A DNA stretch of 64,000 bases from Chaetomium olivaceum (GCA_039881045.1 JAYWVB010000071.1:62001-126000), one strand, 5' to 3'. Numbered from the stretch's first letter, positions 11,730 to 23,084 are shown. Translations and numbers: made by a program. The notes: a model not told the origin generated them from the letters alone.

Positions 11730-12145
11730 GCACGAGGAAAGAGTGTGAAGGCCCGGTTTCAGAACGTGGTTGCTGCCGAGGTAGGCACGGCGCCATATAT
11801 GTCTTATCATGTTCGGCCAAGTGTATTCTGGGTTGCGCTCCCCGTTGTTGCCTCTGCGCGCACAACCCGAGTCTAAATCGCGCTCGCCTTGCTTTCCGGA
11901 CTCGCGACTGCCTCCCGGCCACGATGCCCTACTTTTGGCAGCATCACGCATTCAGCTGCCACCCCGGCTATTCCACGATCAAGCTCTCTTCCAGCAGTCT
12001 TTATCGAGGGCAAACCGCAAGCTTCATCGACTAGTTCATCATGCTCAATTGGAGTAACTATTAACGGACCCGTTTCCCCTGTTGCACCGTGAATCGGACA
12101 CGAAACGCACCCCCGGCACCCGACCGTCAAATCCAGATAGTAACA
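11730..12145. other. intergenic
   Basis: 3' flank of ies6 and leader of the small gene at 12146. Nothing else is recognised. Confidence 0.4.
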
Positions 12146-12595
12146 ATGGACGCTTCGCCCTTCGGCTCCCCTTCTAGACAGCCCGTTCCAGAAGCCGCAA
12201 CGCCTCCCGCAACACAAGATTTTGCGCGTCATACCTCGTTCATCCCGTCTGGGATCGTAACTCCCACCCCGAGCTCTCGGACTAATGTCCCGCTGTTGCC
12301 GACCAACAACCCCATCCCTCCAGTGCCCATGATGCACGAGAAATACTCGCCGTAAGCCTTCACCGCCTGGATAGCTCCAAAACACGAGTATTAACCACGG
12401 CTCGCCTGCAGGAAGCCGATATGGCGGCGGGTGCTCAGGAAAATCAACGAGTTGTTGCTGGGGAAGGAAAAGGCATCGGTGTATTGGTATGCGAGTCTTA
12501 TGTCGGTCCTCGCCGCACTGGTCGTCACAGGCTCGAGCATTTTCGGCTGGCCGCCTTTGCCCATTTGGGAATACCTCCGACATGCGACGGGCTGA
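12146..12595 (+). CDS. small putative membrane protein
   Basis: Not recognised. The proposed exons are 12146-12351 and 12412-12595, giving 129 residues. The 60-nt intron starts GTAAGC and ends CTGCAG, and the phase matches exactly (CC|G). The N-terminal half is Pro/Ser/Thr-rich and probably disordered. The second exon encodes a basic amphipathic stretch (RRVLRKINELLLGKEKAS) and then one hydrophobic segment of about 20 residues (SLMSVLAALVVTGSSIFGW), so a single-pass membrane protein with a cytosolic N-terminus is plausible. No continuous open frame covers it, so a simple ORF search would miss it. Support is splice phase, continuity and composition, not homology. Confidence 0.6.
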
Positions 12596-13493
12596 TGGGA
12601 AGAGGTCTATTGGACGCAGAGATTGGAATGGGAGCGCATCACATCCTGGCTACAGGGTTTGAACTAGATCTGGCGCTCACGGATGGGTTGGGGTGAAAGG
12701 GGCGCATCAGGACATCGCGGCGGTGAGGGCGGTCGTTGCACAGGATGTATGTTTTATATGTACGACCAACAAAGTCAAACCCCAACTACGCACTCGCTGC
12801 CTTTCGGCAGCAAGATGACAGTCGACGCTCCGGCTTAATCGTGATCAGGTTGTTATATGCCTTTGATGTTTCGACAGACCACCGAGAGAGGACGGAGAGG
12901 AACCAAACTCAGTTGCCCCAGCAAGTGCTGGAGCCGCCGCGGCAACTTGAGAGAGAATAGGTGATAGTTGATGACGACAAAACCCTACCTTGTTGAACTT
13001 CGAACCAACCATTGAGACCTCGAATCAAGAGCATGTGCTGGTTTCGCTTGTAACAAAAGCCTAGTTCACTGGATGAATGACCTGCATTTTTCTTGCACTG
13101 GCTCGGAAGGAAAAAGCCGTCCATGGTCAGAACGTTGCCTGGCTTGGTTGTTCTAACAACGAGACAATTTTAGTTGAAAAGGTTTGAAATTCCGCATCGC
13201 GAAAACACTGAAGACCTGAGATAAGAGGACCCAGAGCTGCAGCCGTTGTCCAATCAGAGGCTTCGCGCTTTGACTTGCCTGCCGGACGAGGGTCCCTGGC
13301 AACGGCAATCTGTCGCCTTGGCGGCTTGAGGTTGTTAGCCCTTTTCTGTCTCTCGAATTGCGCCGCGCAACGAGACTTCAAAAACGAGAACAACTGCCTC
13401 CTCTCCTGTTTACAATTTCGATCGTCAGCGCCTGTGCCGGGTACACCGACACATCATCCCACTTTCTGCTTACTCCCTCACAATTCCGACAAG
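12596..13493. other. intergenic, got1 upstream region
   Basis: No gene seen. The last 200 bases are pyrimidine-rich leader for got1. Confidence 0.4.
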
Positions 13494-14282
13494 ATGCCGA
13501 CTATGTGGATGTCAGACTCGCAAAGTAAACCTCGCCCTTCCCCCTACCCAGGTTTACGCCTGGGTCGCAGAGCGCAAGACTCTCAAAGAAACAAGCTAAC
13601 GTTTATTCTCCCTCCAGAAATCGGGGTCGCTTTCTGCTCCGGCGGTACGTTCTCGACCCAATCCCTTGTTCGCCCCCCTTCCCTCTCGAACCGACGCCGC
13701 CTCGCTCCGAACACGGGCACCCTCCTCCCCTCCGATCCGAGAACAGACGACTAACTCACGTCCTTCTTCCCACAGGCGGCTTCTTCCTTATAGCCGGCGT
13801 CCTCCTCTTCTTCGACCGCGCCATGCTCGCGATGGGCAACGTCAGTCAACCCCCCCCCCCAACCACCTCAACCCACAGCCCAAAAACCCCATACCCACAA
13901 CCCCATACCCACGCGCCCATACCCCCTCTTGCCCTCCCAAAAACCACACCCAACTAACAACACCCCCCTTCATGTGTTACAGATCCTCTTCCTAATCGGC
14001 CTGACCATCATCATCGGCCCGCAAAAGACGGCGCTCTTCTTCGCGCGCAAGCAAAAGCTCAAGGGCACGGCGGCCTTCTTCGGCGGGCTGGCGCTGATCC
14101 TGCTGCGCTGGCCGCTGGTCGGGTTCCTGGTGGAGCTGTACGGCATCCTGGTGCTGTTTGGCGACTTCCTGGGCACGATCGCCGCCTTCGCGCGCAACGT
14201 GCCCGTGGTCGGGCCGTATATTGGCATGGTGGTGGACCGGGTGGGGCTGGGCGAGCGGCGGAACGCCGAGTTGCCTGTTTAG
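13494..14282 (+). CDS. got1: Golgi transport protein Got1
   Basis: Small tetraspanning membrane protein of the early secretory pathway, involved in ER-Golgi vesicle fusion. The exons are 13494-13524, 13618-13644, 13776-13840 and 13983-14282, giving 140 residues. Splicing gives DSQKIGVAFCSGG, then GFFLIAGVLLFFDRAMLAM, then ILFLIGLTIIIGPQKTALFF, and finally the strongly conserved FARKQKLKGTAAFFGG and NVPVVGPYI segments. Hydrophobic helices alternate with short loops, as in the family. The first two exons are only 31 and 27 nt. An internal methionine at codon 4 (MWMSDSQK) matches the usual family start better than the first ATG. The third intron is very C-rich and ends CTAAC...TTACAG. Confidence 0.95.
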
Positions 14283-15148
14283 AAAGGGCGGGTGGGGTTG
14301 ATGATTTGAGCGGGGGGGTTGGGGGTTGGGTGTGTATAATATGAATGTGTGTTTGTGTGTGTGTGTCTGTGTCTGTGTGTTTACGTGGGTGTAGTGTATT
14401 GGGGGCTTGGGCGCTGGAGTAGGGGAGGGAACTGGGGCTGGTGGGAGTGTGGGTGTTTTGGCTGGATTGCCGCGGCCGCGGCGGGGATGTTCACGGCTGC
14501 ATCGACGACTCGAAAGACTGGACGATATCAGGGTTTGGGTTTCTTGGACGAGGCGCTTAATCACTGGTTCGTTTCGCACACCACCCGGCGCAGAGGATAC
14601 GGGGAAAAGGAAGGATTTGGGACGATCTTAGACGGGTTCACTGGCCGGCTCCTTGTGGAAAGGGACATCAAGGCGGCGTTGGGCGATGATGATACCAATG
14701 TTATAATATGGGGCGGGGGGGGGTCATTCAGAGTGTGGTTGTCTGGGCGGATGAGACTGTGGACACTAATAGAAAATGAAAGCAGTTCCTCGAGGGATGA
14801 GGCAAATCATATGTTGAAGACGGCGACATTTTGAGAATGGGCCCAAGGAAACGTTGGAGAAGCAAAAGAAACCGCGTCTCTGGGCCTCAACGAACGAGTT
14901 TGGTTCTATGAAAGCATTCCAGCAGCATCAACAAATCAAGCTCCCTGAGCCCTGATGTTGGTCATGACAACGCACCGTCAGTCTCCCTCTACACCGCTGG
15001 GCGAACCGGTTATGTCTTAACGGTCGCGCCTCCGAGTCATGGATGAAAGAAGGCTGGCCTTGTATGGAATTCTTATATATCCATCCATCCTAGAAAACTC
15101 CCGCTCGACCACCACACCACTCGCCTAATAAACAAGTTGACGAAGAGC
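14283..15148. other. intergenic between convergent got1 and profilin genes
   Basis: 3' flanks of got1 and the profilin gene. It contains a TG-rich microsatellite. No coding sequence is supported. Confidence 0.45.
14346..14381 (+). repeat. TG-rich microsatellite
   Basis: An imperfect TG dinucleotide repeat with interspersed TTTG and TCTG, in the got1 3' flank. Confidence 0.8.
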
Positions 15149-15906
15149 TTAGTAACCCTGGCCGATCAGGTAGTCAGCGAGCTTCACGGTCACCGATGAC
15201 ACGTTGCCGGCAACACCGTCATCGCCGTGCCAGGCAATGAGAATGGCTTGTTTCGACTTCGTGATGTAGATGCCCGACTTTTCCTACAGTTAGGAGGTTA
15301 TATATTAGCGAAATTGCACATTGCAGAAGATGACGGGGTTATGAGGCGTCGATGGCTGGGGGATTGTTACCTTGCGGGCGTAAATACCCCGTTCTGCGCC
15401 TCCCGCAACCACGTAGCGCACACCAGCAACATGGATGCCTTCGGCTTGAGCATGGTCTATCGACGGGGTCGAGTCCGTGCCGTACTCCCCGATAATCTTG
15501 GCGATCGTCTTGAGCTCATCGGGTTTGATCTAGAGTAAAAAACGTTAGGCTATTCTGGCTTGTCTTACGGTGCCGATACGAGATGTCGGATAGAGATATG
15601 GCTGGCCGGCGGCGGGACGGGCGTCGCTTCTTACCTCAAACCCAGGCGACGTTGCCCAGACGCTGTCGCCGGCGATGCTGGCGATGCAGGCTTTCTGGAC
15701 GTGGCCGGTTCCAACCAGGCTTGGCGATGTGTTAGTTATGCCGGACACATCGTCGAAGATGTAGTTCTCGGGGGTCGTGTGGTTCGATGCGTACCTCGTG
15801 TCGATGTAGGCTGTAGCAGAGAGTCTTGCGTTAGCTCCCGATCCCGAGATCCCAAGCAGAGGTGGGGTTATGTGTGATGGTGACAGCTCGTACCTTGCCA
15901 GGACAT
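15149..15906 (-). CDS. profilin
   Basis: Actin-monomer-binding protein of the cortical cytoskeleton. The exons on the minus strand are 15894-15906 (13 nt), 15795-15810 (16 nt), 15635-15719, 15371-15529 and 15149-15283, giving 135 residues. The protein begins MSWQAYIDTSLVGTGHV and continues with the conserved SIAGDSVWA. It ends VKLADYLIGQGY, the profilin C-terminal helix. The intron at 15720-15794 is exactly 75 nt, has no in-frame stop, and carries GTACGC and an ACTAAC branch point. Read through, it would insert 25 residues into a conserved loop that has no such insertion in the family, so I treat it as an intron. The second exon is a 16-nt microexon. Confidence 0.95.
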
Positions 15907-18383
15907 GATGGGCGCGGGTTGTTTGCGATGCAAACGGACTGATGAATCTAAGGAAGTCGCGGGATGACGAAGGTGTGTGCGGGTATGGTAGCGGTAGTTG
16001 CTGGTGGGCAATTTGGCGGTGTTGCGGAACTTATCGGTGGACAGGCTCAAGTTTGGTCTTTCAACTCCTCCATACCCCGCCAGCTTGGGCAGATTCCATC
16101 ACCGCAGGGAGGGGTTAAATTAGTTTGCATTAGGTAAGCCACCCGTTCCACAACCAGACCGCCAACTTGCAAAAAGCCCGCCATTTCTCTTCACCGTTTG
16201 TTTTGTTGGAGCCTCATCAGTCCCGCATTTTCCCAACAGCGGGAGCAGCCGCAGCGGATTTTGGTGGTGGCAATGTCTGAGTCAACGGTTGGCATCGCGC
16301 TTACACAGTAATGGAGATTCAAGGGAGAGATGCCCTTGCCGAAGGCTCAACAACCTCAAGGCCGCAATCCCAGTCCCGGGCCCGCTTGGTGCCCCCGACA
16401 ACCGCCTTCTCTGTTTACTTCACGTCCGGCGCGCCTCACGCAGATGCGTCGAGCTAACATTTTACCCGACATTCGAGGGGCCTCTACTTCGTACTGTTTC
16501 CCATGTTTTCGGTGTCACCGACACGCAGCTTGGATAACTAGCCTCCGGGTCGAAGAAACACACGGTCGCAACTTCAGGCCGCTGGCACGACCCCGAGACA
16601 ATCTCAGGCAGATCACGCAAATCAGTTGCACCCGTTCCACCGTTCGATTCGCCTGCTCAAACAAGTTCTAGAAGGTCAAGAAGACCCAGGATTTACCCGT
16701 TCAAGCGGGTGTTCGTGCCGTGCGATCTTGCACATACAACAAACTCGATCTTCCCGCCCCCATGATACTTGGCGTCGCTTGGCCATTCATTCCATCCTCG
16801 TAACTACGCAGTCATCTGCCACAAGCCGAAGTCAATAGGCGGTGACATGTCACTCGCTGTATGTGGGGATTTGTATTTCTGAGACGCGGCTTTCGAGGTT
16901 CGACCCCTGTCTTCGGTACCGGTGAATGAAAGATCGGACGGCGCTTGGCATTCGCTTCCGTTGCCGACAACATCAGACAATCGGAACGAACGCGACACGC
17001 GACACATGCGACCGTTGGCGGCAAGTGAATAATTTGCAGTCCTGACTCGAACTGGCTGCGAAAGTCCATTGACAAATCATTCCGAAACCCAAACCCAACT
17101 ATTCGGTGTTTGTGGCACTTGCATTTGATTGTTGGAGAGATTGTTGCTGTTGTTGCAGATTTGATTTGACCCGTCTTGCCACTTCCAAGTTGTTCTGCTC
17201 TGATCCTGGGGTCCTCTAATTTCGACAGCGTCGCAGAGCTACAGCAAGGAACCGCACTACCGCATACCGCAGTGCAGTATGATTGTGAGAGATCTCGGTA
17301 GGGCTTCGGAACCTTCCAGCGCTTGGCGTTCACACATCAGAAACGCCCCGCCTTGTAGCGGGGCCGCCCCTTGAAGGGGTTTCTTCATTAAAAAGAGGTC
17401 GAACACGCGCAAGCCTAACTTTGAATGTTAGCGTTACGCTCAAGGTGAGGCGAGTGTTGCGTTTCGTACAGGGACTCAGGGACAACGAGGGGGGAAAACC
17501 TAAAGACGATGGCTAGACAAAGTACACCTCTTGCGATCAAAAGCCAGTTTTCGGAAATGATCATAAAATGATAACTGGTACCTTTGCTATTGAGCCTATT
17601 TCATGAACACGCCGCTTCCCGGCCGGCGGTGCATGCATGCCTCCGTCCTCTATCGGGTCAGCGGTGCAACCGCAAAAAAGGAGGCTTCTCAGCTGACGAG
17701 ATAGGCTCACAGGCTGCTGGAGAACACCACCCCGGTCACCCCGGGTGCCCTGTCGCCCCCCGGGGATCCCCCGCACAGGGGCTGGCTGCTGCACCCCTCG
17801 ATCGTTCGAAAGACCGGGGCCGGAACATGGCCCTCATGATGCCAGGGCTAGGAGGACATGTGTTGCACCTCGGCGGCCCGTCCGAGCAGCCCCCCTGCTG
17901 GCGATCAACCTCACTCAGAATACCCGCCGTGCTTCTCAGACCAACATTGCTCTCGGTGCTCGGGAGAGCACGAAGATGTGGTGTCAAAAAGGTCGGGAAA
18001 CACTTCAGGCTCAGCTCAACTTCGTCTCGAGTGAGATGAAGCCGTCAGCCGAAGGTATGTAAGTATGTAAGTGATAATCTCCCTCAGTCTTCCACTCAGG
18101 GCCCTTCCTGAGCCCTTTCGTTCTGTTTCGCCATGAGCCTGCCACAAGGCTCCCGTTTTTGTCATTGTTCTCTTGCGTTTACCGCCTCCGCCATTCCCAA
18201 AAGGCGGTTCGTGTTCTCCATTCGTCAGCGGGATTCTTCCGTGATTAAACCACGATACTTCGAAACCATCCGAAGGGTCAGGCCCGTTCCTTGCAACCTG
18301 CTGTGGGACGACGGGCAGCAGCCCCTGGTAGTTTCTTGGGCGGGTGCAGTCCAGGTGCAGTCTACCGAGATTCAACGGGCACC
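15907..18383. other. long gene-free stretch
   Basis: Upstream of both flanking genes, which diverge from it. Short overlapping open frames on both strands look spurious. A GC-rich double hairpin lies at 17345-17379, and 17700-17900 is unusually GC-rich. Confidence 0.45.
17345..17379. repeat. tandem GC-rich hairpins
   Basis: GCCCCGC pairs with GCGGGGC around CTTGTA (17345-17364). CCCC pairs with GGGG around TTGAA immediately after (17367-17379). The flanks GAAAC and GTTTC add an outer inverted pair. Function unknown. Confidence 0.5.
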
Positions 18384-20834
18384 ATGATGAAAGCGGTAAG
18401 GCGCCACATGCCGCTGTGGGCAGAAACAGGGACAGGTTCGGCGACCGCGGCGGATGTGGTTGCGGATGAGGAGCCCGCAAATGACCAGAAGAAGGAGGGG
18501 GGGCACGGTCCAGCAGCCACCACTACCCTAGGCCAAGGACATGGTCGTGTATCAGATCTTACCCTGCATCCACAGAATGCCAGCAGACGGAGCGGACACC
18601 CACTTCAAAATGCCGACATCCCCCCCGTCACGTTTCCCGGAGGGAGGAACCCTTACCTCAGCCGCCCTCTCCCTCCCCCGCCATCGAGAAACATCGCCGG
18701 CGTCCTCAACACAGCGCCGTTCAGCATGCCAGTGAGACCCAGCACATCTTCAGGGCCTGGCTCCAACAAAACGGCCTTCACGAAGCCTAACCTGGACAAG
18801 AGGCTGTCCAAGGACGACATCGCCTTGACAAGGGCCGGAAAGGGCTTATATCCCGCAACAAAAGCTCTTTGGTTACTCACGCCAGAGCCTAGCCCCCACA
18901 GGTCACGGATGGCATCTCCGTCTTCCGCCATATCACCTCCGGCTATGCTGCCTACGCCCCAGTCTTTGGCTTCCGGGGAAATCCCGATTGGAATGGCGCT
19001 GGGGAGCCCGACCCAGGACTCAACGCCGTACTCCGGGAGCCCACGGGCCGGGTGGCTGCCCCAGACACAGACATCAGTCCATAGCAACCCTTCTCCCCCG
19101 CCGGTGCAGACACCAGAACCTACAGTTCAGCGGTCCAAGACGCAAAAGAGACGGTTATTCGGCTCGTTGTTCGGAAGCAGGAAGCACGCCGACCCGCCCA
19201 AGGCCGTTGAAAGCGCTGAAGCAAATCGTAGCACCTCATCGTCTGTCACGCCAACCGTGTCAAATGAGTCGTCTACCCCAGCCAGAAGCAACACTGTTGC
19301 CGGAAGGAAGACGCCGAAGCACAAGCCCATCGTTATCAGGTCCATGACAATGTCACAGGCGGACGCCGTGGTTCCGCAACCAGGCATGCCGGTCGTCACG
19401 GCACCTATCCCCTCCGCATCCACGGGCGGCGCCGGGTTGCTCAACATTGACATCCCGGACATCAGACTGGAGCGGTATAGTGTCATGTTTAGCGGCGTGT
19501 TGAACCCGAATGGGACTAAGTCGTCTCTCCTGGAACGGCGTCAAGCCACACTAGAGAGGCTCAAGACCATCAGCGACAGGATAGAGCATCTCGAAGGGCA
19601 GGACAAGGCGAAGCCACGCAGAGCCACCTCGCCGCAGCCCATGAAGTCTCCTGCGTTCTCCCTCTTCCCGCAGACACCTAACCGACAGTCGGGAATTGCC
19701 ACCACGGGAGTTGGAATGGCCTCTCAAACGTCACTGGCGCCCCCTCGCGGCCTCACCCGCTCCAACACCTCGCCCGCCTATCTCCCGTCGCCGTCCAGGA
19801 CAAGCTTCGAGCCGCCCCCGCAGGCCTCGCCGGAGCAGTCGAGGAAGGAAAGGAAGACGGTCACCATCGTCTCGCCGCGGAGCATGGACGAACGCAACCG
19901 CGCAGCGCAAGTCGAGAAGCTTCGCGAGCAACAGGCGCGACAGCCACACCCAGCACGCCTCCACCCCGAAACCGCCGCCCTCGCGACAACCACCTTCCAC
20001 TTCCACCCCAACGAATCCAGCCTCATCCTCGACTCCCCACAAAGCGCCACCTCCTCGTCCTCCTTCTCCTCCCAAGACGACCCCGAACCCGCCATCAAAA
20101 CAACAACATCAGCAGCAGCAACCCACCACCGCCCAGCCCTCAAACCAACCCTCCACGAACCCCAATGGGAAATCATCACCCCGCCCTCCTCCACCTCCTC
20201 CACCTCCTCCGCCGCCCCCCGCTCCTCCTCCTCCTCCTCATCAACCCCCCATACAACCACCAACACAACCACCCCCACCCCCATCCCCAAAAACCACGCA
20301 ACAAACCACGCAACAAAACACGCCCGCCGCAGCCCCTCCGCCTCCGCCTCCTCCACCACCACCACCACAACAACAACAACAACAACAACAACAAACACAA
20401 CCAACACAACCACCAGCGCCTCCCGCCCCTCCCTCGACACCACCGCCTCCGCCTCTGTGTCGGGGCGCGTGTCTGTCGACGAAGCCGACGCCGCGCTGAA
20501 GGCGGCCGTGGAGATCTCCATCGCGCGGCAGATCAGCATCTCGCGGCAGCAGCGGCGGTTGTTGAGGCCTTTTGGGCAGCAGTCCGGTGCATCCTCGGGG
20601 TTGGTGGGGAATGGTGGGAATGGGGGGAATGCGGGGAGGGGGAGGAGTGCGACGACGGGGGGGAGCGGTGGTGCCGGTGGGTTGAGGGGGCGTGGGGTGG
20701 TGGAGGTGGAAGAGGAGGAGGAGGGGTTGACGGTGGGGGTTATTAAGGGAAGGGTGACGACGCCTGTTATGGTGGGGGTGGGGAAGGCCGGGGAGAGGAG
20801 GAGTGAGAGGGTTGTGCTGGATGTGGTGCAGTGA
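18384..20834 (+). CDS. large disordered Ser/Thr/Pro-rich protein
   Basis: Not recognised by name. The frame is open from 18291. I prefer the ATG at 18384 (CACCATGATG), giving 816 residues. Most of the protein is low-complexity Ser, Pro and Thr and likely disordered. Ordered islands include KTQKRRLFGSLFGSRK, a basic patch, and LLNIDIPDIRLERYSVMFSG followed by LLERRQATLERLKTI, which looks like a conserved motif running into a short coiled coil. The C-terminal third contains long codon repeats (ACC/AAC runs encoding poly-Thr/Asn near 20350-20440) and a Gly-rich segment. Because of these repeats both strands and other frames are open in the same place. A signalling or cortical scaffold role would be a guess. 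Confidence 0.7.
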   Translation: MMKAVRRHMPLWAETGTGSATAADVVADEEPANDQKKEGGHGPAATTTLGQGHGRVSDLTLHPQNASRRSGHPLQNADIPPVTFPGGRNPYLSRPLPPPPSRNIAGVLNTAPFSMPVRPSTSSGPGSNKTAFTKPNLDKRLSKDDIALTRAGKGLYPATKALWLLTPEPSPHRSRMASPSSAISPPAMLPTPQSLASGEIPIGMALGSPTQDSTPYSGSPRAGWLPQTQTSVHSNPSPPPVQTPEPTVQRSKTQKRRLFGSLFGSRKHADPPKAVESAEANRSTSSSVTPTVSNESSTPARSNTVAGRKTPKHKPIVIRSMTMSQADAVVPQPGMPVVTAPIPSASTGGAGLLNIDIPDIRLERYSVMFSGVLNPNGTKSSLLERRQATLERLKTISDRIEHLEGQDKAKPRRATSPQPMKSPAFSLFPQTPNRQSGIATTGVGMASQTSLAPPRGLTRSNTSPAYLPSPSRTSFEPPPQASPEQSRKERKTVTIVSPRSMDERNRAAQVEKLREQQARQPHPARLHPETAALATTTFHFHPNESSLILDSPQSATSSSSFSSQDDPEPAIKTTTSAAATHHRPALKPTLHEPQWEIITPPSSTSSTSSAAPRSSSSSSSTPHTTTNTTTPTPIPKNHATNHATKHARRSPSASASSTTTTTTTTTTTTTNTTNTTTSASRPSLDTTASASVSGRVSVDEADAALKAAVEISIARQISISRQQRRLLRPFGQQSGASSGLVGNGGNGGNAGRGRSATTGGSGGAGGLRGRGVVEVEEEEEGLTVGVIKGRVTTPVMVGVGKAGERRSERVVLDVVQ

Positions 20835-21212
20835 GTGAATGGGCGGGCCGCTTATGTTTGTGCTACCTGCCCTGTCCTGTCCTGTTTATGAATCAAGGGG
20901 GTGTTTGCCATCTGGGATGGCTTTTTTGTTTCTTGGGTTTCTTGCGGGCGTGTTCGAGCGGGCGTTTCTTGGGCGCGGTCTTTGCTCTAGAAGATGGCCT
21001 TGACGGTCGTTGTGTGATACCTCTTTGTTTCTGTTGGAGATACCTATTATAGGGATACGGTTCGGTTTTAGTTTGCGGCAATGGATGGGCTGGTAATCCC
21101 ATAAAGATATGTATAGTGCGAGCCAAAATACAAAGGCTTTCTCTATCCAACGCCACCATTTCCCTTCAAAATGGTTTATGTACACAGTATTCTACATGAT
21201 TGCCCCCTACGA
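20835..21212. other. intergenic between convergent genes
   Basis: Shared 3' flank. Nothing recognised. Confidence 0.4.
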
Positions 21213-22657
21213 CTACCACAACGCGGTGGTATTAACAGTCATAACCCCCTCCGTCCACTCATCCACCATCTCACGGCGGTGCCACGCGCGGGCAAAGCGG
21301 CGGCCCTCGGCAGCATCAACGAAAGTAACCACAAACCGGGTGTAGCCGTACTGCAACAAGCCGGGTTGCGCGCGGAAACGGTCCTGCCTCTCGGCGGCAA
21401 GCCCGACGCGGCCGCTTCCCGACCGCAGAGCCTGCACGGGGCGGGGCCACGTCTCGAGGTCGGGCCGCGGCTCGATCAGGCGCCACGGCAGGTTGCGGGC
21501 GGCGCCGTCGGTGGCGATCGCATGGATCATACCGTCCACCGTGATCTTGCCGCCCGTCAGATGCACCAGCACGCTCCAGCTGAGGTCGTGGCTGGGCGCG
21601 CTGCCGCCGTGCGCCAGGTGCGCGCTCAGCCGGTACGGCACCGTGCTAGAGTGGGTGGGGATCCCACGGAAGGAGGTGGCCGGCTCGCTGTTGATGAGGC
21701 TTAGGAAGTCTATCGTGGGAATGATCTGGGGCTCGGCGCGCAGTTCCAGCGGCGTGGTGGGAAGGGGCAGCTTGTTGCCTGTAGACTCCCCGTTTTCGCT
21801 TTCCGGCTTTGTCTGGACGCCCAGTTCCGGGGACGGCTCGGGCTGGTCCGGGGATTCGTTCTTGTTCGTAAGCTGGTATGCTCTTGCAAACTGGTCCCTG
21901 CAGCGGTAGGCGGCATCCCACGTGTCGAAGAAGAGGAAGTACTGGCCCGCGGCTCTCTGGTAACGGGGGAAAGGGCCTGCACGACCTTGGAAATGCCACC
22001 CGCCCAACCGGCAACGTGACGACCCTGGGGTGCCCAGCGGTAAAAGTCGGAGGCGACGAGTGAGCGGGACATGGAGCTTAGAATGAGGACTGGCTTTGCG
22101 TTGGGCAACTTGGGCTCGGGCTCGGGCTTCTTGAGGGCGAGTTCTGCCGCAGCAGAAACGGCAGCATTCTTAAGCCAGGCCCTGAGCTCGTCGCCGACGT
22201 GTGAGACGTCTATTTCCTGGTCTTCGTCCGCTCGGGTGCCTTCCCTTCGGGCGCCTCCTCCTCGGGCGTCTTCTGCTCGGGTGCCTTCTTCTCGGGCGTC
22301 TTCTGCTCGGGCGTCTTCTGTTTGGGCGCCTTCTGTTTGGGCGTCTTCTGTTTGGGCGCCTTCTGTTTGGGCGCCTTCTGCTCGGGCGCCTTCTTTACGA
22401 CGTATCGGACGGGATGCTTTTCCATGATCCGGTCTTGATGAGCGAGGCACTGGCGGCCCCAGTTTTGGAATGGTAGGTGTTCTGCGACCAAATAACTTGT
22501 CATATAAGGAGATGGGTGAAGAATCAGGTGAACTAGTCGACGACGACGACGATGATTTCTTTTTTTTAATGCGCCTAGTCGAGAACCAGGCAGCTGACGA
22601 CCCGTGGCAGCAACATTGCCTCGTTGCAAACCTCGGTATTTGCCTCAAAAACATCAC
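21213..22657 (-). CDS. putative mitochondrial protein, frame broken once
   Basis: Two overlapping minus-strand frames, 22657 to about 21945 and about 21945 to 21213, read as one protein of about 481 residues. The first 35 residues (MMFLRQIPRFATRQ and onward) are Arg-rich without acids, as in a mitochondrial presequence. A tandem 5-residue repeat of the EGAQT/EDAQT type follows, then ASDFYRWAPQGRHVAGW leading to VVQALSPVTREPR. After the break the frame continues GQYFLFFDTWDAAY and ends MTVNTTALW. The switch falls at the C run 21945-21947, where one more base would rejoin them smoothly. No splice pair explains it. Similar proteins in related fungi appear to be single, as far as I recall. Assembly error or a fresh mutation are both possible. 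Function unknown. Confidence 0.65.
22226..22390 (-). repeat. 15-bp coding tandem repeat, 11 units
   Basis: Eleven in-frame 15-bp units, consensus TTCTGTTTGGGCGCC on the plus strand, encode an acidic/Gln/Ala pentapeptide repeat. Central units are nearly identical and edge units diverge, as expected of slippage. Copy number probably varies between strains. Confidence 0.85.
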
Positions 22658-22833
22658 TTCAGCCTCTCTGAAATGTTGAGGAAGGCAAGCGGTTCATTCA
22701 ACATTGCCAATTCTTTCCAATTCTCTTACACGGAAAGAACCTTAATGGACCATCGAATAATGGAGTGGGTCAGAGCGGCTGTGGGGCCGCCTATCAAAGC
22801 CTCCAATGGATTCTTCGGGGCGAGCAATCAGCG

Positions 22834-22893
22834 CCAAACTGCGGGAAACTAGGCCCCACTCGGATTAAACCTTGGCCTCTTCCAGTGCAGATT
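22834..22893 (+). repeat. 60-bp direct repeat, copy A (left of HET gene)
   Basis: Begins CCAAACTGCGGGAAACTAGG. It matches 25892-25951 at 55 of 60 positions in the same orientation, and all five differences are C/T transitions. Confidence 0.9.
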
Positions 22894-23061
22894 CTCGACA
22901 GTTACAGGCGTCCTCGTGTGATTCTGGGAGGCTTCTCTCTGGCTTAGGTATCCCCGTCATCACAAGGCTTCGACGCCTCGTCTATATCCTTAGACCTTTA
23001 CGCCCAACCTGGCTCGTTACTTCCCTCTCCCCGCTCAGCAGACTATAATCTCCGATCAACT

Positions 23062-23075
23062 AGGTACATGTACCT
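23062..23075. promoter_or_regulatory. palindrome AGGTACATGTACCT before HET start
   Basis: A perfect 14-bp palindrome ending 9 bases before the ATG. A related inverted repeat AGGTAC-A-GTACCT occurs at 62441-62453. Role unknown. Confidence 0.4.
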
Positions 23076-23084
23076 AAGGTACCA

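Larger units (their letters stand above)
22658..23084. other. divergent promoter region with direct-repeat copy
   Basis: Lies between the mitochondrial-type gene and the HET gene, which diverge from it. It contains copy A of the 60-bp repeat and a palindrome near the HET start. Confidence 0.5.

Noticed and set aside
15720..15794. 25-residue insertion in profilin
   Set aside because: Better explained as a 75-nt intron with canonical ends and an ACTAAC branch point.
16880..16930. tRNA gene suggested by a GGTTCGACCCC B-box-like word
   Set aside because: No matching T-stem, anticodon arm or A box could be folded around it. No convincing tRNA found in the window.
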